Source: Climacium dendroides (Eukaryota; Streptophyta; Bryopsida; Hypnales; Climaciaceae). From it: a stretch of DNA of 64,000 nt. The stretch lies in assembly GCA_950106755.1 (NCBI GenBank), contig OX467088.1:6432001-6496000 (forward strand), in the 5' to 3' direction. The stretch's first letter is position 1. Each line of letters opens with the position of its first letter. The notes under the pieces are model-generated. The model worked only from the letters and a program-made list of their open reading frames with translations, did no database searches and had not been told where the DNA came from. The position numbers were made by a program, and so were the translations under genes. This document shows, one piece after another, positions 13,413 to 28,589 of the stretch.

Positions 13413-14312
13413 GGCCACCTTGTGAGGGGTCTAAACACACTCAAAAGTGAATTTTAAAAAAATGATTTTATTTTTTGCATATTTTACCTTATAGACTAAA
13501 CAAGTATAAGGATCATAGACTAAACAAGTATAAAAATGTGTGGAAATTTTTTTAGAAACTTTGATTGCATAGATTACAAGATAATTGCATTCAAAGTGAA
13601 GAAATCAAATTTTTTTTTATACTTTTTAATTTTGCACTAGATTTTTGGACTTTGAATCTTTTTAACTTAAATTTTTTGTACAATAGATTTGAATTCATTT
13701 TGTGTTCAAAAATTGAGTTGAGGGGTTAGAATTTTTCTTAAAAGCACTTTTTTCATTCTTTACAAAATTGTAATATAGAAGTAGGTACATGATAGAAGGA
13801 AAAACTAAATCTTTAATAGGTCTAAGATGGAGTTGGAACACTCTAATTGCAATGATGAGATTGTTCTTGTGGGAAAACCAAACCACATGGAGCATTTTTT
13901 TTAATTGTAATAATTGAGTTCAAAATAATTATGTAAGTTATTTTTTTAGACAATCAAGTTGCTTGATAAACAAGACTCTATGTAACTATCTCCTCACTAG
14001 TCCAATTGGAATGAATCAAATCATTCTATATAGACAAAAAATGATTTTCTATGAGAAACAAAAATTATAAAATATTATTTTGAATTTTTGTGATTTTTTG
14101 CATTGCTGCATGAACTATTCTTTGAGTTTAGTGTGGCATAATTTTTGCTCCAAGGCACCAATTGGAATAAAAACTATAATCTCAAAAAACTAATGTGTTT
14201 TCCTATCTTCAAAAAAGTTTTAGAAAATCAAATCAAAAATTAAAATTCTAGGAACTTACTCCAACTCTGAACTCTGAAGTGTCTTCCAAGGTGTGACATT
14301 TGGACCTTTCGG
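13413..14312. mobile_element. Decayed TTAA/CCC-type element
   Basis: The left end follows TTAA (13409-13412) but reads GGCCACCTTGTGAGGGG. The right end reads TGGACCTTTCGG, then AATT. The interior matches 56463-57395 in order ('aatgtgtggaaa', 'gcattcaaagtgaa', 'atggaattgga'-like, 'cactagtccaa'). An old copy with both ends eroded. Confidence 0.45.
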
Positions 14313-14552
14313 AATTCATGGCTATCATCAATATGAATTTTAATATTTTTGAGCAAAGATTAAACACATAATGTTTGGTCTCAATAAAGTTTTGAAGACC
14401 AATTGTCCACCTTAGTCAAGGAATGTTGTTACTAAGTGTATGGACTTCTAATTTCCATTGCCAAGGTCTCCGGATGCAAAAGTAGGGCCCAAAACTTTAA
14501 GTTGGATGTTATTGGTAGTATAGAGAGCAACTAAGCCCATGAATAAATTGTA

Positions 14553-14634
14553 CTCCCTCTATTTTTAAATAAGACTAGTGTTTCCTTTGTGAAACACAAA
14601 AAAAACACTTGTATTATTTAAAAACAAGAGTGAG
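14553..14634. mobile_element. Short Stowaway-like MITE, 82 bp
   Basis: It begins CTCCCTCTATTTTTAAATAA and ends with its imperfect inverse, TATTTAAAAACAAGAGTGAG. TA lies directly on both sides (14551-14552 and 14635-14636). Stowaway MITEs (Tc1/mariner) are known for CTCCCTC starts and TA target duplications. At 82 bp it is unusually short, little more than the two inverted repeats. No coding. Confidence 0.75.
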
Positions 14635-14636
14635 TA

Positions 14637-16599
14637 CCTTTTAAAAATTACATCCATTCAAACTCAAATATTCAATCAAATCAAGAGTTGGAGGTGTACA
14701 TTAAGAGATTTAAAAGTTTGAAATGAAAACATAAGTAATTCTTGATCTAATCTTATAAAACGAAATACATATGAGATTGCAATGGAATATTTTATACAAT
14801 TTTATAATAATTGCACCCATACAAATTCAAATCTTCAAATTAAGCATTTGATTTGCACAATTCAAGAAATATAGAAGTTAGGAAATATAAGAAGGGTAAA
14901 TAGTTTCTTCTTCCAACCTCTATATTTCTCTTCTATACATCCAATGTTTGATTTGAAGTCTTGGAGTGCAATTAGTCTCAGAAGGCACAATTTCCTTGAT
15001 TGAATTTTCAAATGCATTCATTTCTATAAACAAAGGGTAGATTAACAAAATGAAATTAAGAACAATCCTTGTTTTTGTCTTCCAACCTCTATATCTCTTG
15101 ATATAAACCTCCAATATTTTTGATTCAGTTGAATAATGAGTTTATGTAGTAGTATTTATTCTAATAAAGTGGAATTTATTTCATAAAATTATCAAATACA
15201 TCCAATTTCATGAGATAAAGTTTTAAAAAATAAGATAAAATATTAGGTGGGATTTATGAGGTAACTCTATTAAAACCAATGTTCACCTCAACAAAGTATC
15301 ATAATGGATAGTAGGATAATCTAGAAATCAAATACATAAATGTTGAAAAGAAATCAATATAGTGAACAACCAATTGTTGTATTCTAAAAATGATCCATAT
15401 TCAATGACTTCTCCATATATGCTTTTCAATGATGATTACTTTTTCGATGCTAATTTTTTAGGTCAAACTTTAGTATAAGGTATTCTATAATTTGCCTTCA
15501 TATCATATTCAAATACAATAGAATAAGGAACAAAGATGAATATATTAGGATTATGAATGGATGAAAAGTAAATGGCCATTGTAGGATGCAAGATACATCA
15601 TAAATAAAAGAGAATCAATAAATATTGAAAGCCATGTGTACAAAAACCAATTGGATATGTTTGGAAAAATTTGTGAATTCATGTGCATGCCATGTTACCC
15701 CCTAATGATTGAAAAAGGATGTACTTTCAAAATGGGCCAAAATTGCCAATTGATTTTTTTTTGAGATCAGATAAAAATAAAACCATAAGATCTTTTAGTT
15801 CACATTGAGAGTGAACACCTCAAAAAAATTTAGGTAATTTGGCCGTACAATTTAGTAGATATTTAAGTTTGAAGTTTTGTTTAGGTCAATGAAAAAAGGG
15901 GCAACGCACTTTGAAGGAGAATATCCTAGTGAGAATATTTTGAAATGATGACCTTTTTATGCTTAGTGAAAGACAAGAGAGTTGAGAATGTAATCTAAAA
16001 TTTAACAATATTCTAGTCATTTTGCAATTTTGGGTGGAGCTTGCAATGCATGGTCATCAATGAAATGAAAGTCATGTTTGTAAATTAAAAAAAAAAATGG
16101 GCACACTTGTCTTGTGCTTTGAGCTCCTTGGATTTGCCCTTTTTGAGGTGGACAACAATTGTATTGGTTGGCTTTCACTATCCATGACCAAACTAAATCC
16201 TCCCAAATGAGCCTTAAACTATATAACACCTTTCAAGTTTAAAAATTCCACAAGGCAAAGTTTAACTTGGAATTTGATGAAACTATCACCATTAGATTCA
16301 AAGCATTGTCTATTGTAAGGTTAAATCAAATTTGGCCCCTTCATATTGAATTACTTAAAATGTCAACAACTTAATTTGATTTTATTGGCTTTCAATATGT
16401 TGCTCTTCCTAATTTTTTGACACTTTGATGAAAAGATTTGATTTTTTTTTCATACATGAATGTGTTACATTTTTCTAAATTTTCTCAAGAATAATTTTTG
16501 AATATTCAAAATTTTCAACAATAAAATTTTCTTGGAATTTAAAAAATAGTTGTACAATTTTCATATTTTAGACATGCTCCAATTTTCCCTCATTATTTA
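14637..16599. other. Gene-free AT-rich stretch
   Basis: No gene seen. The block 'cttccaacctctatat' occurs twice, at 14911 and 15079, in a short direct duplication of about 170-bp spacing. Confidence 0.5.
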
Positions 16600-17976
16600 T
16601 GAAACTGACCTTCACACGTAGTGTATTTCCTACAAATAAGCTTTGTTGGAAAAGAAAACCAAAAAACTCAATTTGATGACGGACAGCCAAATAAAAGTGT
16701 CAGCTATCAGAAAATGGCCACTTAAGTGATCACGGGAAAATACAAGGGGATCTTGTTTCGGTCCATTCACTGAACTCAGCCACGTGCTTCCTGCCACAGC
16801 TATGAACTCAATAGCAGCCTTTCACTCTGAGAAATTATAACTAAGGTAAATGCAGTCCGGTCCTAAAATTATGAAGCATTTTGCATTCAGAGCGGAATTC
16901 TTTTTTCTTTCACGGAATCACTGTGATTGCCACCTCCAATCTCCTTTCAGCTGATAAATGGTCGCTTTCTGGACCTTACATTAATTCGATAACAGAAAGT
17001 GCGATCTGTTATCACTGAAACTGGGCAGTGTATTCAACAATAGAATGAAAAGCCGACGAACTCGTTCATACAGTTTGGAAAAAGTCAAACTCTTACCACA
17101 GCAATAGCTAACCTAGAATGGTGAGTATTGACACCAGACCAGACATGGAATATTTCAAACGAACTGAAGAATAAACCAACATAGAAGACGTAACTTGGTT
17201 CTGTGAGATGCGGACTGGACTGAGCACCTCAAGACCAAAAAATGACTTTCCTTCCACAGCTTCAAACAACTCTTCTACCAATCGTATATAATTGTCTGAC
17301 AAGTACATATCATTATCCCTAACTCTATAGCCCCAGCGGTTTATACCATTCTATCAGGATACGGCCAGTCAACTGTCCAAATTCACTAGTACATTCATTA
17401 CGAACTCGAATTCGACCAAGAGACGTCACTCAATTTCAGAGAAAAATACAATCACACAATAACAGTTTCCATAGAAAAAGGTACATCCTGCTACATGATG
17501 GCTGAGACCAACTACATAAAGGATAATCTACTCGAAGTAGACAAAAACAATGGCCCCCCAAAGTGGAAAACAAAACAAATGGTGCAAAAGCATTGAAATG
17601 GGGATGTTTCCAGCGTAATGCCTGATAAGTCTACAAAGCTTCCTACTACAGCCTTCTTTTGGCTGGCAGAAGATGTTTGTTAAGTACCTGATGACCAAAA
17701 GCATTTGGAGGCGATGATGTCGCCCCTTTAGTAACGGCACAGAACGCACCATCTACAAAATCACTCCCCATGTCCATCACCAAATTACCAGCAGGAGAAA
17801 AGAATACACTACAATTCCCACAATGAAGTGGACACAGGTAGGCTGTGGCGAATCACCCGTGAAACCTAATCTAGTGGATGTCAGCTGAGACGTAACCGAA
17901 GCGTAAGCGATCCTGGAAGTCAATGATTATGACTAGCTCCAAAAACTGAGCTAAGTCATAACAGTTTGTATCATTT
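16600..17976 (-). other. Probable 3' flank or 3' UTR region of the ROP gene
   Basis: GC content rises here compared with sequence left of 16600, and no transposon ends are visible. Open frames of 60-74 codons occur (for example 17108-17308 and 17528-17752), but none resembles a known protein. The simplest reading is the 3' untranslated and terminator region of the ROP transcript, possibly with an unspotted 3' UTR intron. An unrelated small gene cannot be excluded. Confidence 0.3.
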
Positions 17977-20730
<2,754 letters not shown>

Positions 20731-20762
20731 TAGGTTCCAGGGTCTTCAGCTGGCTGTCTTCG

Positions 20763-20960
20763 TGTCCAGACCTGCCCCGAGTCTGTTTTCGTTACCAGAC
20801 CTGCTCCGAGGCTGCCGTTATTTCCAGACCTGCTCTAAGAGTTTTCCTTCGGTTCCAAGCCTGCTCTGAGACTTTTTCTTTGATTCCAAGCTTGCTCTAA
20901 GAGTTTTTCTCCAATTCTAAACCTACTCTAAGAATTTTCCTTCAATTCCCAACCTATTCC
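20763..20960. repeat. Decaying 30-bp minisatellite next to the CpG island
   Basis: About seven tandem units of 30-31 bp starting near 20763, 20793, 20822, 20853, 20884, 20914 and 20944. The core reads CCAGACCTGCTCCGAG in the units nearest the gene and changes stepwise to CTAAACCTACTCTAAG farther away. Changes are mostly C to T or G to A, including loss of CpG. Confidence 0.8.
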
Positions 20961-21636
20961 CTTACATTGTACTCCATCACGTCACAAATTTATCCTATAA
21001 GATAATTGCAATTGATAGTAGCCTATTTGAAAACGTCTCCATTTAGATTCTTCCATTTCGATCTACTCCCTAATTTATACTTCAACACATCAAGAATTTA
21101 TCCTATAAAATAATTGCATCTAATGGTGACCTATTTGCACAACTGTTCCCATCTGCATTCTTGTATACCGACTTACTTCTTGACTTTGTATTCCATCACC
21201 TCAGAATTCATCCTATAAGATAACTACATCTCACAGTGACCTATTTGCAACATTGCCTCCGTCTAGATTCTTGCATACCATCCTTGCATGAGATAGTAAC
21301 CTAATTGCAAAACTATTTGCATATAGATTCTTCCATGCATACAGGCTCCCTAACTTTGTACTCTAGCACCTTAAGAATTTATCCTATAAGGTTCATGCAT
21401 TAGATGGTAACCTATTTGCAAAATTGTCCGCATCTAGATTCTTCTATACTATCCTACTCCCTAATTTTATACTCTAGCACCTCAAAAATTTAACCTATAA
21501 GGTTACTGCCTTTGATGGTGACCTATTGGAAAATTGTCCCCATGTAGATTCTTCTATACCAACCTACTTTCTAACTTTGTAATCTAGCACGTCAAGAAAT
21601 TATCCCATAAGATAACTACATTTGATGGTGACCTAT
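20961..21636. repeat. Satellite array, period about 110 bp, left part
   Basis: About six degenerate units. The recurring core is 'atttatcctataagataa', then 'gatggtgacctatttgcaaa', then 'catctagattctt'. Cores start near 20990, 21099, 21209, 21379, 21489 and 21600. The array stops at the left end of the CACTA element at 21637 and resumes at 25714, so it predates that insertion. Confidence 0.8.
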
Positions 21637-22062
21637 CACTATAAGAAAACAATGTTTTTCTAAACACGCAATTTTTGTATCCAAACGTCATGTGTGATGT
21701 CTTGTCACATCTGGCCAGACATCCAAAAATTCGGATTATGGCAGACATGCCAAAAACATGGTACGTTATGCAAAACGTTGCACGTCCAACATCGGACATC
21801 ACAAAAAACATCAGTCAACGGGGTTCTTAAAAGTTGACATGTGGCTGCCACCTAAGCGCAGGAAAGTCAGAGTGTCATTTTTTTCATCCATTGCCTGTCT
21901 ATGATGTGCCGTCTAACGTGGCATGCCACGTCAATGATGACGAAATTGACTGACATGGCATCCATGTATGCTGACGTGGCATTTTTCGGAGGTATTTGAA
22001 CTATCTTCCTAGAATTTTAGGATGTTTTTGGAGACATGAATGTGGGCGTCTAAGTGTCTTAA

Positions 22063-23035
22063 CCCCTCACCGCCCAAGGCCTAACCATGTCAAAAAACAA
22101 CCTTGCTTTTCAAGTGTTATAAGTCTAAATGTGAGTAAGTTATGAAAATCTCAACCGTACAATCTTGTAGTGTGCATGTTGTAGATGGTGTAAATCAAAT
22201 TTGGGGTCATTTGACCGTATAGATTGAAAGATTATAATGTTTTAGTGTTGACAAAAGATGCTGAAATTTTCCTAAAAACACATTTGGAGGTGAAATTCGA
22301 TTTCTAAACCTACTCAAATGAAAAAACTTTAAACTACAAAGTGATTTAAAATCAGAAGACAAACACTTTGGTGGGAAAATAAATCATTCAATTGACTCAT
22401 TGCATTTGCAAAATGGATTTGAAATGTCAAAAAACAGTGAAAAAAGTAGCAAGAAAACACATCTATAGCTGAACCTACCTCTACTAAAATGATTCTCAGT
22501 CAATCATAACTTCTTGGATTGATATGAAATTTTTACCACAAGAACTAGACTAGTATGCGCAACTTTTCCAACAAAAATTATTGAAAACAAACCCTGTCTG
22601 AAGAAGTTATAAGCCGCCGAAGTTCACTGTAATGCAAAAATGTCTGGATTTTGAACTTCGAATTGCTCCCAAGCATTCAAAACAACTTGGATTGACATGA
22701 AAATTTTATCACAATAAGTAGACTTTATGGGGAACAAAACCCAACAAATTTTATTGAAAACTAACATTTGATGAAAAAGATACAAGCCCCCGAAGTTGCA
22801 GCCATCTCATTGCAGTGGGGTGAACTCAAATTGAACCTGCGAACTTTGAATGGCTTTCAAAAACTCATTACATCTTGGATAGATCTGAAAATTTTACCAC
22901 AAAAAATAGACTATTATGCGCAACTTTCCCAACAAGTTTTATTGAATTTGGACATTGGATGCAAAAGTTACAGCACTTTGAAGTTGATTTCTAGACTGTG
23001 TGAGGACACTTTTGGTCCCCTTGGGCGGTGAGGGG
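22063..23035. mobile_element. TTAA/CCC-type element with perfect 17-bp inverted ends, 973 bp
   Basis: TTAA at 22059-22062 and 23036-23039 brackets perfect inverted ends CCCCTCACCGCCCAAGG / CCTTGGGCGGTGAGGGG. This is the clearest member of the TTAA group. The interior holds about three diverged direct repeats of roughly 165 bp, each with 'cttggat(t/a)ga(c/t)', 'tttaccacaa', 'tagact' and 'gccgaagtt'-like blocks. The open frame at 22768-23031 runs through these repeats and is not a recognisable protein. Nested within the 21637-25713 CACTA element. Confidence 0.75.
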
Positions 23036-23229
23036 TTAAATGACATTAGGTGAAACAATTGTATGCTTCTCATCATGTCCCATTTGGACATGTTACGTTT
23101 GCACAAGTGTGCTTTTTAAAACATATGCAATGTTCACATGTTTTTTTGAATATCAATAATGACATAAAGTATGTTTTTTTTATATCATGTAGTATGTTGT
23201 AAAAGACATGTTGTCAATGTAGCAATATG

Positions 23230-23460
23230 TTGTACACAATATAAAATATGCAATATATGGTATATCATATGCAATACAACATACAAAATATGCCATACAA
23301 AATATAATATATACAATATGACTTACAAAATACACCATACAAAATACTATATATATAACACATGCCATACAAAATACACCATACAATATATATACAATAT
23401 GCCACACAAAATATAGTATATACAAAATATAGTATATACAATATGCCATACACTTGTATA
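23230..23460. repeat. AT-rich short tandem repeat
   Basis: Many copies of 'atacaaaatatgccatac' and variants of about 20 bp. Long frames on both strands arise from this repeat and are not genes. A shorter version occurs at 2440-2515 in the related CACTA element. Confidence 0.8.
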
Positions 23461-23944
23461 CAATACATTGTATTTATCAAGTATATTGAATGGCTTAATT
23501 CACTTGTTAATTGATGAGAAGACAGGCCTTTTATACTAGTGGGGTGTAGGAGGCATAACAAACCATATGGGATATACAAAACTAAAATATGAGCAGCAAC
23601 ACAAATACAATGATGTCTGAAATGATGTTTTAAAAAACATCTACATGTCTTAATTATGTTTTTTTCGGCGTCATTGTAAACATTCAAAAAAACATCTGTA
23701 GTATCAAATTAGACATTCACGTCAATGTTGTTTTAAACATTTGCTTCAACAATTTCTAAATTTTTTACAAATCTTATTTGTTGTCTATGATGTCATGATG
23801 AACATTTGCATGTCATTTCCAACATATATGGGGATGTCTCTTTGAACATTTAATTGATAAAGTCACATTTATTAAATCAAGGTTGTTTACAACATCAACT
23901 TCAATATAGTATGACACAACAATACATCCAACATGGAATTCCAA

Positions 23945-24580
23945 CTATAAATTATATTTTTGCCTATCTAGAAAGCTTTGATTCATTTCATTTGGATTTG
24001 TTATGAGAAAGTTATGGACATTTTTGTTTTGGGGGCAATTAGAGCATCTTCATGAAAAAAATAACTTGTTGGATGCATTTTTGAATGCAATTTTTACAAT
24101 TTTTTCAAAATAAAAATTCCACATGGTTTACTTTACTTGCTAGAAAAATCGCACCATTGGGATTATTGCATTTTAATTCCATCTAAAATATATTAATATT
24201 TTAGATTTTCCTTCTATCTCATACCTACTTCTACTTAACAATTTTCTTAAGAATGAAATTTAATTTTTTTTTTCTTAAACTCTCAATTCAATTATCTACT
24301 ATAAATATTTAAATCTCAAAACTCTGTAGTGCAAAAAATTTAAGTTAAAACTGTTCAAAGTCAAAAAATCTAGTCCTTCAATTTGCTGAAAAACTTGTTT
24401 TTTCCACTTTAAATCTATGCAATCTAAAATTCTGAAATTTTTTCTACAATTTTTTCTACTTGTTAGATTTAAGATCCTATGGTTAGATGTGAAAAAAAAT
24501 TAAAATTTCTTTTACTCTTTGCTACAGAAATGGCAATTTTCAATGTTTTTAGGCAGAAAAAAGGCTTGGTCCTTTGAGGG
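23945..24580. mobile_element. TTAA/CCC-type element, truncated
   Basis: The right end is CTTGGTCCTTTGAGGG followed by TTAA (24581-24584). The interior matches the right part of the copy at 48355-49278 ('agagcatcttcatgaaaa', 'accattgggattattgca', 'gatcctatggttagatgtg'). The left limit near 23945 has no terminal repeat, so the copy is truncated. Nested in the CACTA element. Confidence 0.55.
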
Positions 24581-25124
24581 TTAAGATGTCAAATATCTCA
24601 AAGTCCAAGAATACTAGAAAATCACCCCACATTAAATATGAATGATTTAAAAATAATAAGTTAAGAAGGTAAAATAGCAATTAAAATTATTAATATTTGA
24701 TGCAAATTTTATGATTTTAAACTAGTAAAATTTAGAATTTAAATATTAAATTAAAAATAAATATTTTTATATAATATAATATTGATATGATTTTGTAAAC
24801 CTTTTTTCATAACAAATCCATTCATCTAATTTATATAAATTTGTTATATAAATTAAATCTATATAGCTTATAACATTTTGAAAATAAATTTTCATAAAAT
24901 TGATTTATAAAGAAAACATCAAGGAAGACACCTACAATTGCTTTTGCAATCTCTGCATGTCCAGTCAAACATTATGAAAAGCACAGTGGATAGTATGTGG
25001 TTTGAAATTACATTCACAGGAAATAAAAAATGTTAACGCTAGAAGTGATGTTCTTGGAAACATTAGGATGTCTTGTATGACGTCCACAAAAATATTCAAG
25101 GTTGGAACATGGACTGACTAGGTA

Positions 25125-25270
25125 TGATGATGTGGCATGTCACGTCAACATTCTATGTCCACGTCACATAATTTCCACATCATCATGCCATATCAGATGC
25201 CACGTCAGCATTCCATATCCACGTCACATAATTTCTACATTATCATGCCATGTCAGATGCCACGTCAACT
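25125..25270. repeat. Subterminal direct repeats of the CACTA element, set 1
   Basis: A unit of about 66 bp occurs twice plus a partial copy, built on 'atgccacgtcaacattc', 'tatccacgtcacataattt' and 'acatcatcatgccat'. CACGTC motifs recur. Clustered subterminal repeats are known transposase-binding regions in CACTA elements; that role is inferred here. Confidence 0.7.
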
Positions 25271-25550
25271 TTTTGGCCTCACCACCTATTCATTATCCTC
25301 TTTTTCACCCCAAGCAATCACTTTACCACTAAGTGTAAAAAATTTCAGTCTGAACATCTAAGCGAAGTTTGACCAAAGATGCTAACGTGGCTACAAAGTT
25401 TTTCTAGACATTTTTGAAAACATTTGATGTCCACAACAATGTCTTAGATTGCATCATTGTTTTTCATAAAACCAATATGTTGTGACTAAAATTTAGCAAT
25501 GCTTCCTACAACATCAAACCCAAATCTCTACTTTTCCAGCGTGCGTCGAC

Positions 25551-25690
25551 ATGACATCCCAATGTTTTTTGAGACGTATCGTGTTATCTTGAACATACAA
25601 TGTTTCTGGCCTGACATCACATGACATCCCAACGTTTTCTGAGACGTATCGTATTATCCTGTACGTATAATGTTTCTAGCCTGACATCGA
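25551..25690. repeat. Subterminal direct repeats of the CACTA element, set 2
   Basis: Two tandem copies of a unit of about 70 bp: 'gacatcccaa', 'gagacgtatcgt', 'ttatc', 'aatgtttct', 'gcctgacatc'. They lie within 165 bp of the right end of the 21637-25713 element. Confidence 0.75.
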
Positions 25691-25713
25691 AAAAACACAA
25701 TTTTCTTATAGTG

Positions 25714-27010
25714 TATTTGCAACACTATACCCATCTAGATTCTTGTATATTGACTTTGCATGTGATGGTGACTTGTTTCCAAAATTGTCTCCATCTAGAT
25801 TCTTGCATACAGACCTACTCCCTAACTTTGTACTACAACACATCAAGAAATTTATCCTATAAGATAATTGCATCTGATGATGACTTATTTGCAAAATTGT
25901 GCCCATCTAGATTCTTGCATACATTAAAAACCCTATGAATTTAAGAGCCTAGGATCAATGAAGTACACCTATTTTTTAAGCCTATCTTCTCTCTAACTTT
26001 GGATTGCATTACATTAAGAAATTTATCCTGCAAGACAACACTACAAGAGAAATGGTCTGAATTGACAGAAACTTGACCGAATCAGCTAGTCCTAATTGAC
26101 AAAAAATTGACAAAAAATTGACAAGTTTTTGTCAATTTGGACAATTTTCTGTCAATTCGGACAATTTTTTGTCCAGAGTGACAGAAACTTGTCAATTTTT
26201 TGTCAATTTTTTGTCAATTAGGACTAGTTGATTCGGCCCAGTTTTTGTCAATTCGGACAATTTCTCTTGTAGTGCAATGACATGATTGCAAAACTGTCCA
26301 ATCTTGACTATTGAATAAAATGAAAGTCTTATGAGCATAAGAGTGTAAGGCCAATGCTATGTGCACCTATTTTCTAACTCTATCTATGGTCCCTAACTTT
26401 GTATGCTATCACACCAGAAATTTGACTTTTAAAATAAATGCACTTAATTGTGACTACTTTGTAAAATTGTCTCATTTGAATTCTTGTCTAATTAAAATGA
26501 AAGTCTTATAAATATAATATTATAGGGTTAAAATTAGGTACACCTATTTTTGAGTTTGTCTTTGATCCCTAACTTTGTACCCCATTACATTAAGGAATTT
26601 ATCTTATGAGGCAACTCCACTTAACATTAACTATTATGAATTAATTGCAAAATTATCCCAACTAAAATCTTATACAAACTGAATGTTCTATGAATATAAG
26701 AACTAAGAGGTTCACCTATTTTTGGACTTTGTATTCAATCTCTAACTATAACCTCCATCATGTCAAGGAATTTATCCTACAAGGTAATTGAACCTAATGG
26801 TGACTTGTTTGCATAAATGTCCAATCTAGAGTCCTACATAAAATGAAGGCCCTACAAACTTAATATGGTATGGTCAATGTTAGCTACACCTATTTTTAAC
26901 TTTGGTTTTGGTCCCTAATTATAGAATGGATTATATCAATAATATTTTCCAAGAAGGTAATTGCACCTAATTGTTTGTAAAATTATCTTATTTAGATTCT
27001 TGCCCCAAAT
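25714..27010. repeat. Satellite array, continued right of the CACTA element
   Basis: The same core as at 20961-21636 resumes right after the target duplication ('tatttgcaacactat', 'catctagattctt'). Further right the period grows to about 175 bp, and units carry an added block with 'tatgaata/ttaagag' and 'gtacacctattttt'. Units near 26770 and 26950 are the most diverged. Confidence 0.75.
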
Positions 27011-27220
27011 GGAAGAATGTAACATATTAAGAGCCTAGCACTTGCAAACTTATTATAGGCTTTTCATTATTGACCTTAAACTAGACTTTATCATCTACAT
27101 GTATATAAAGCAACTAATGCCTCTAGCATGCCTTTATTTGTGCCATTATCTAAACTATAGAAAACACAAGCAAAATGGTTGGATGTACAAATTAAGTAAA
27201 ATGATGACAAAATTTTAGGC
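25749..27220. repeat. Left arm of a very large inverted duplication
   Basis: 1472 bp that are the near-exact reverse complement of 31275-32507. In the stretches compared by eye I found only single-base differences (for example 'gacttattt' against 'gacctattt', 'acattaag' against 'acatcaag'). This arm carries a 236-bp CACTA MITE plus a 3-bp duplication that the other arm lacks, which accounts exactly for the 239-bp length difference. Confidence 0.9.
26039..26274. mobile_element. CACTA-type MITE, 236 bp, almost fully palindromic
   Basis: Ends are CACTACAAGAGAAAT and ATTTCTCTTGTAGTG. The target duplication is CAA at 26036-26038 and 26275-26277. The interior is built of 'aattgacaaaaa' repeats forming two arms of about 110 bp. 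The matching arm at 32209-32224 shows the empty site with a single CAA, which fixes both borders. No coding. Confidence 0.93.
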
Positions 27221-28589
27221 GGCTCATGTATATTGAAGAAGAAGTCTCATTAAAAAGAAAATTCCTTCATATTTAGTCCAAATCTAAGTGTTTGAACTAA
27301 AATAATATATCTTCCATCTAAAATATGTATGGAATGATTTTATTATTTTTAATATTGATATTAACATATTTTTCTAGCTCTGTAAAAATGCTCAATATTA
27401 TTTATTGCTTTAGGAACCAAGTTGTACCACTATTGCTTTATTCTTCAAGTTTTTAATCATTTTTAAAAATGAAATAATTTATCTTTGTACCTCATCACTA
27501 TGACCTAAACAAAAAACTATGACTAATTACTATATAATTCTATAAATAAATAAGGTATATTGAATATTCAAATTTTTACATATTTAAAATCATTTAATGT
27601 ATGAATTAAACTTATTCTACTAGAATCATTTTTTGCAAAGACTAGTATGTTCAAAAAAATCCAATGAATTTCTTATTTAAATGCTTAAATCTTCTATTAT
27701 GTTAATATTTTGAAGGAAAAAAGAAAAACTTATAAATTATTTATTGGTTTTACACTAAAATCTTCACCATCACTTTGCTATAGGTTTCATATCATTCAAC
27801 TACAAATATTGTATAATTTTTTTACTATAGAAGTAATTTCTTTAAATGGATGTCATATAATTATTGAATTTATCTAATATGTTGTTTATTTAGTCATTGT
27901 TGGTGCTTAAAGATGAAGTACTAATGCCTATTACACTACAATAACAAAAAATAATCTATTGGTGAAATACACTATAAAATCTTTAACATTTATTGCCCAC
28001 AAAGATGTCCATAAAATTTCCATATAAAATTCTTTATTTTTTTATTTTTTTCTAACTATTTTCTTAATCCATAATCTTCACCATCTATTGTTTACTCTAT
28101 CATATTGATAAATCTTCCAAGGTATAATTAATTTCTTTTAAGAAAACGCTTTTCTAATTAGTTCCAAAATGTTATGATCAATTAATAGATTATGTCATAA
28201 CTTATTCAAAGAGTAAGATAGTAGACATAATCAAGGTCACTTTGACTCCCAATTGGCAATTGAACCTTTACTTCCAATTAAAACCTTACTATTTTTGTTC
28301 TTAAAATGCATGAAGACATATATAATTCTAACTAAGCTAGTGTAATGATGATATAATTAGGATTAGACAACTCTTTATAAGTTATGGAAAAGGTTGCAAA
28401 ATTCATATGACACAAAATAAACTATAAATCCACTATTGCAAACTCTAAAATAATTATAATTAATACTATGCTTGTATAGTGAGACATTCAAGTGAGATTA
28501 TCTTTTAGTATTACATCTCTACCATAAAATGTGGATACAAAATATTTAGTACCTTGCCCCCATCCAATACCACAAAGCTAGATATAGAA

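Larger units (their letters stand above)
21637..25713. mobile_element. CACTA element, 4.1 kb, carrying nested insertions
   Basis: Ends are CACTATAAGAAAAC and TTTTCTTATAGTG. The 3-bp target duplication is TAT (21634-21636 and 25714-25716). Joining the flanks restores the satellite core 'gacctatttgca', so insertion into the array is directly visible. Subterminal direct repeats lie on the right (25125-25270 and 25551-25690). Inside are TTAA-type insertions at 22063-23035 and 23945-24580. No transposase frame is found, so it is non-autonomous. It is a relative of the 1823-4007 element. Confidence 0.85.

Noticed and set aside
23171..23687. Frames of 81-140 codons on both strands
   Set aside because: All derive from the 'atacaaaatatgcc' microsatellite; amino-acid content is repetitive and both strands are open alike.
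25621..25938. 105-codon frame and its copy at 32318-32551
   Set aside because: The shared sequence is satellite DNA in the inverted duplication; the first frame also crosses a transposon border.
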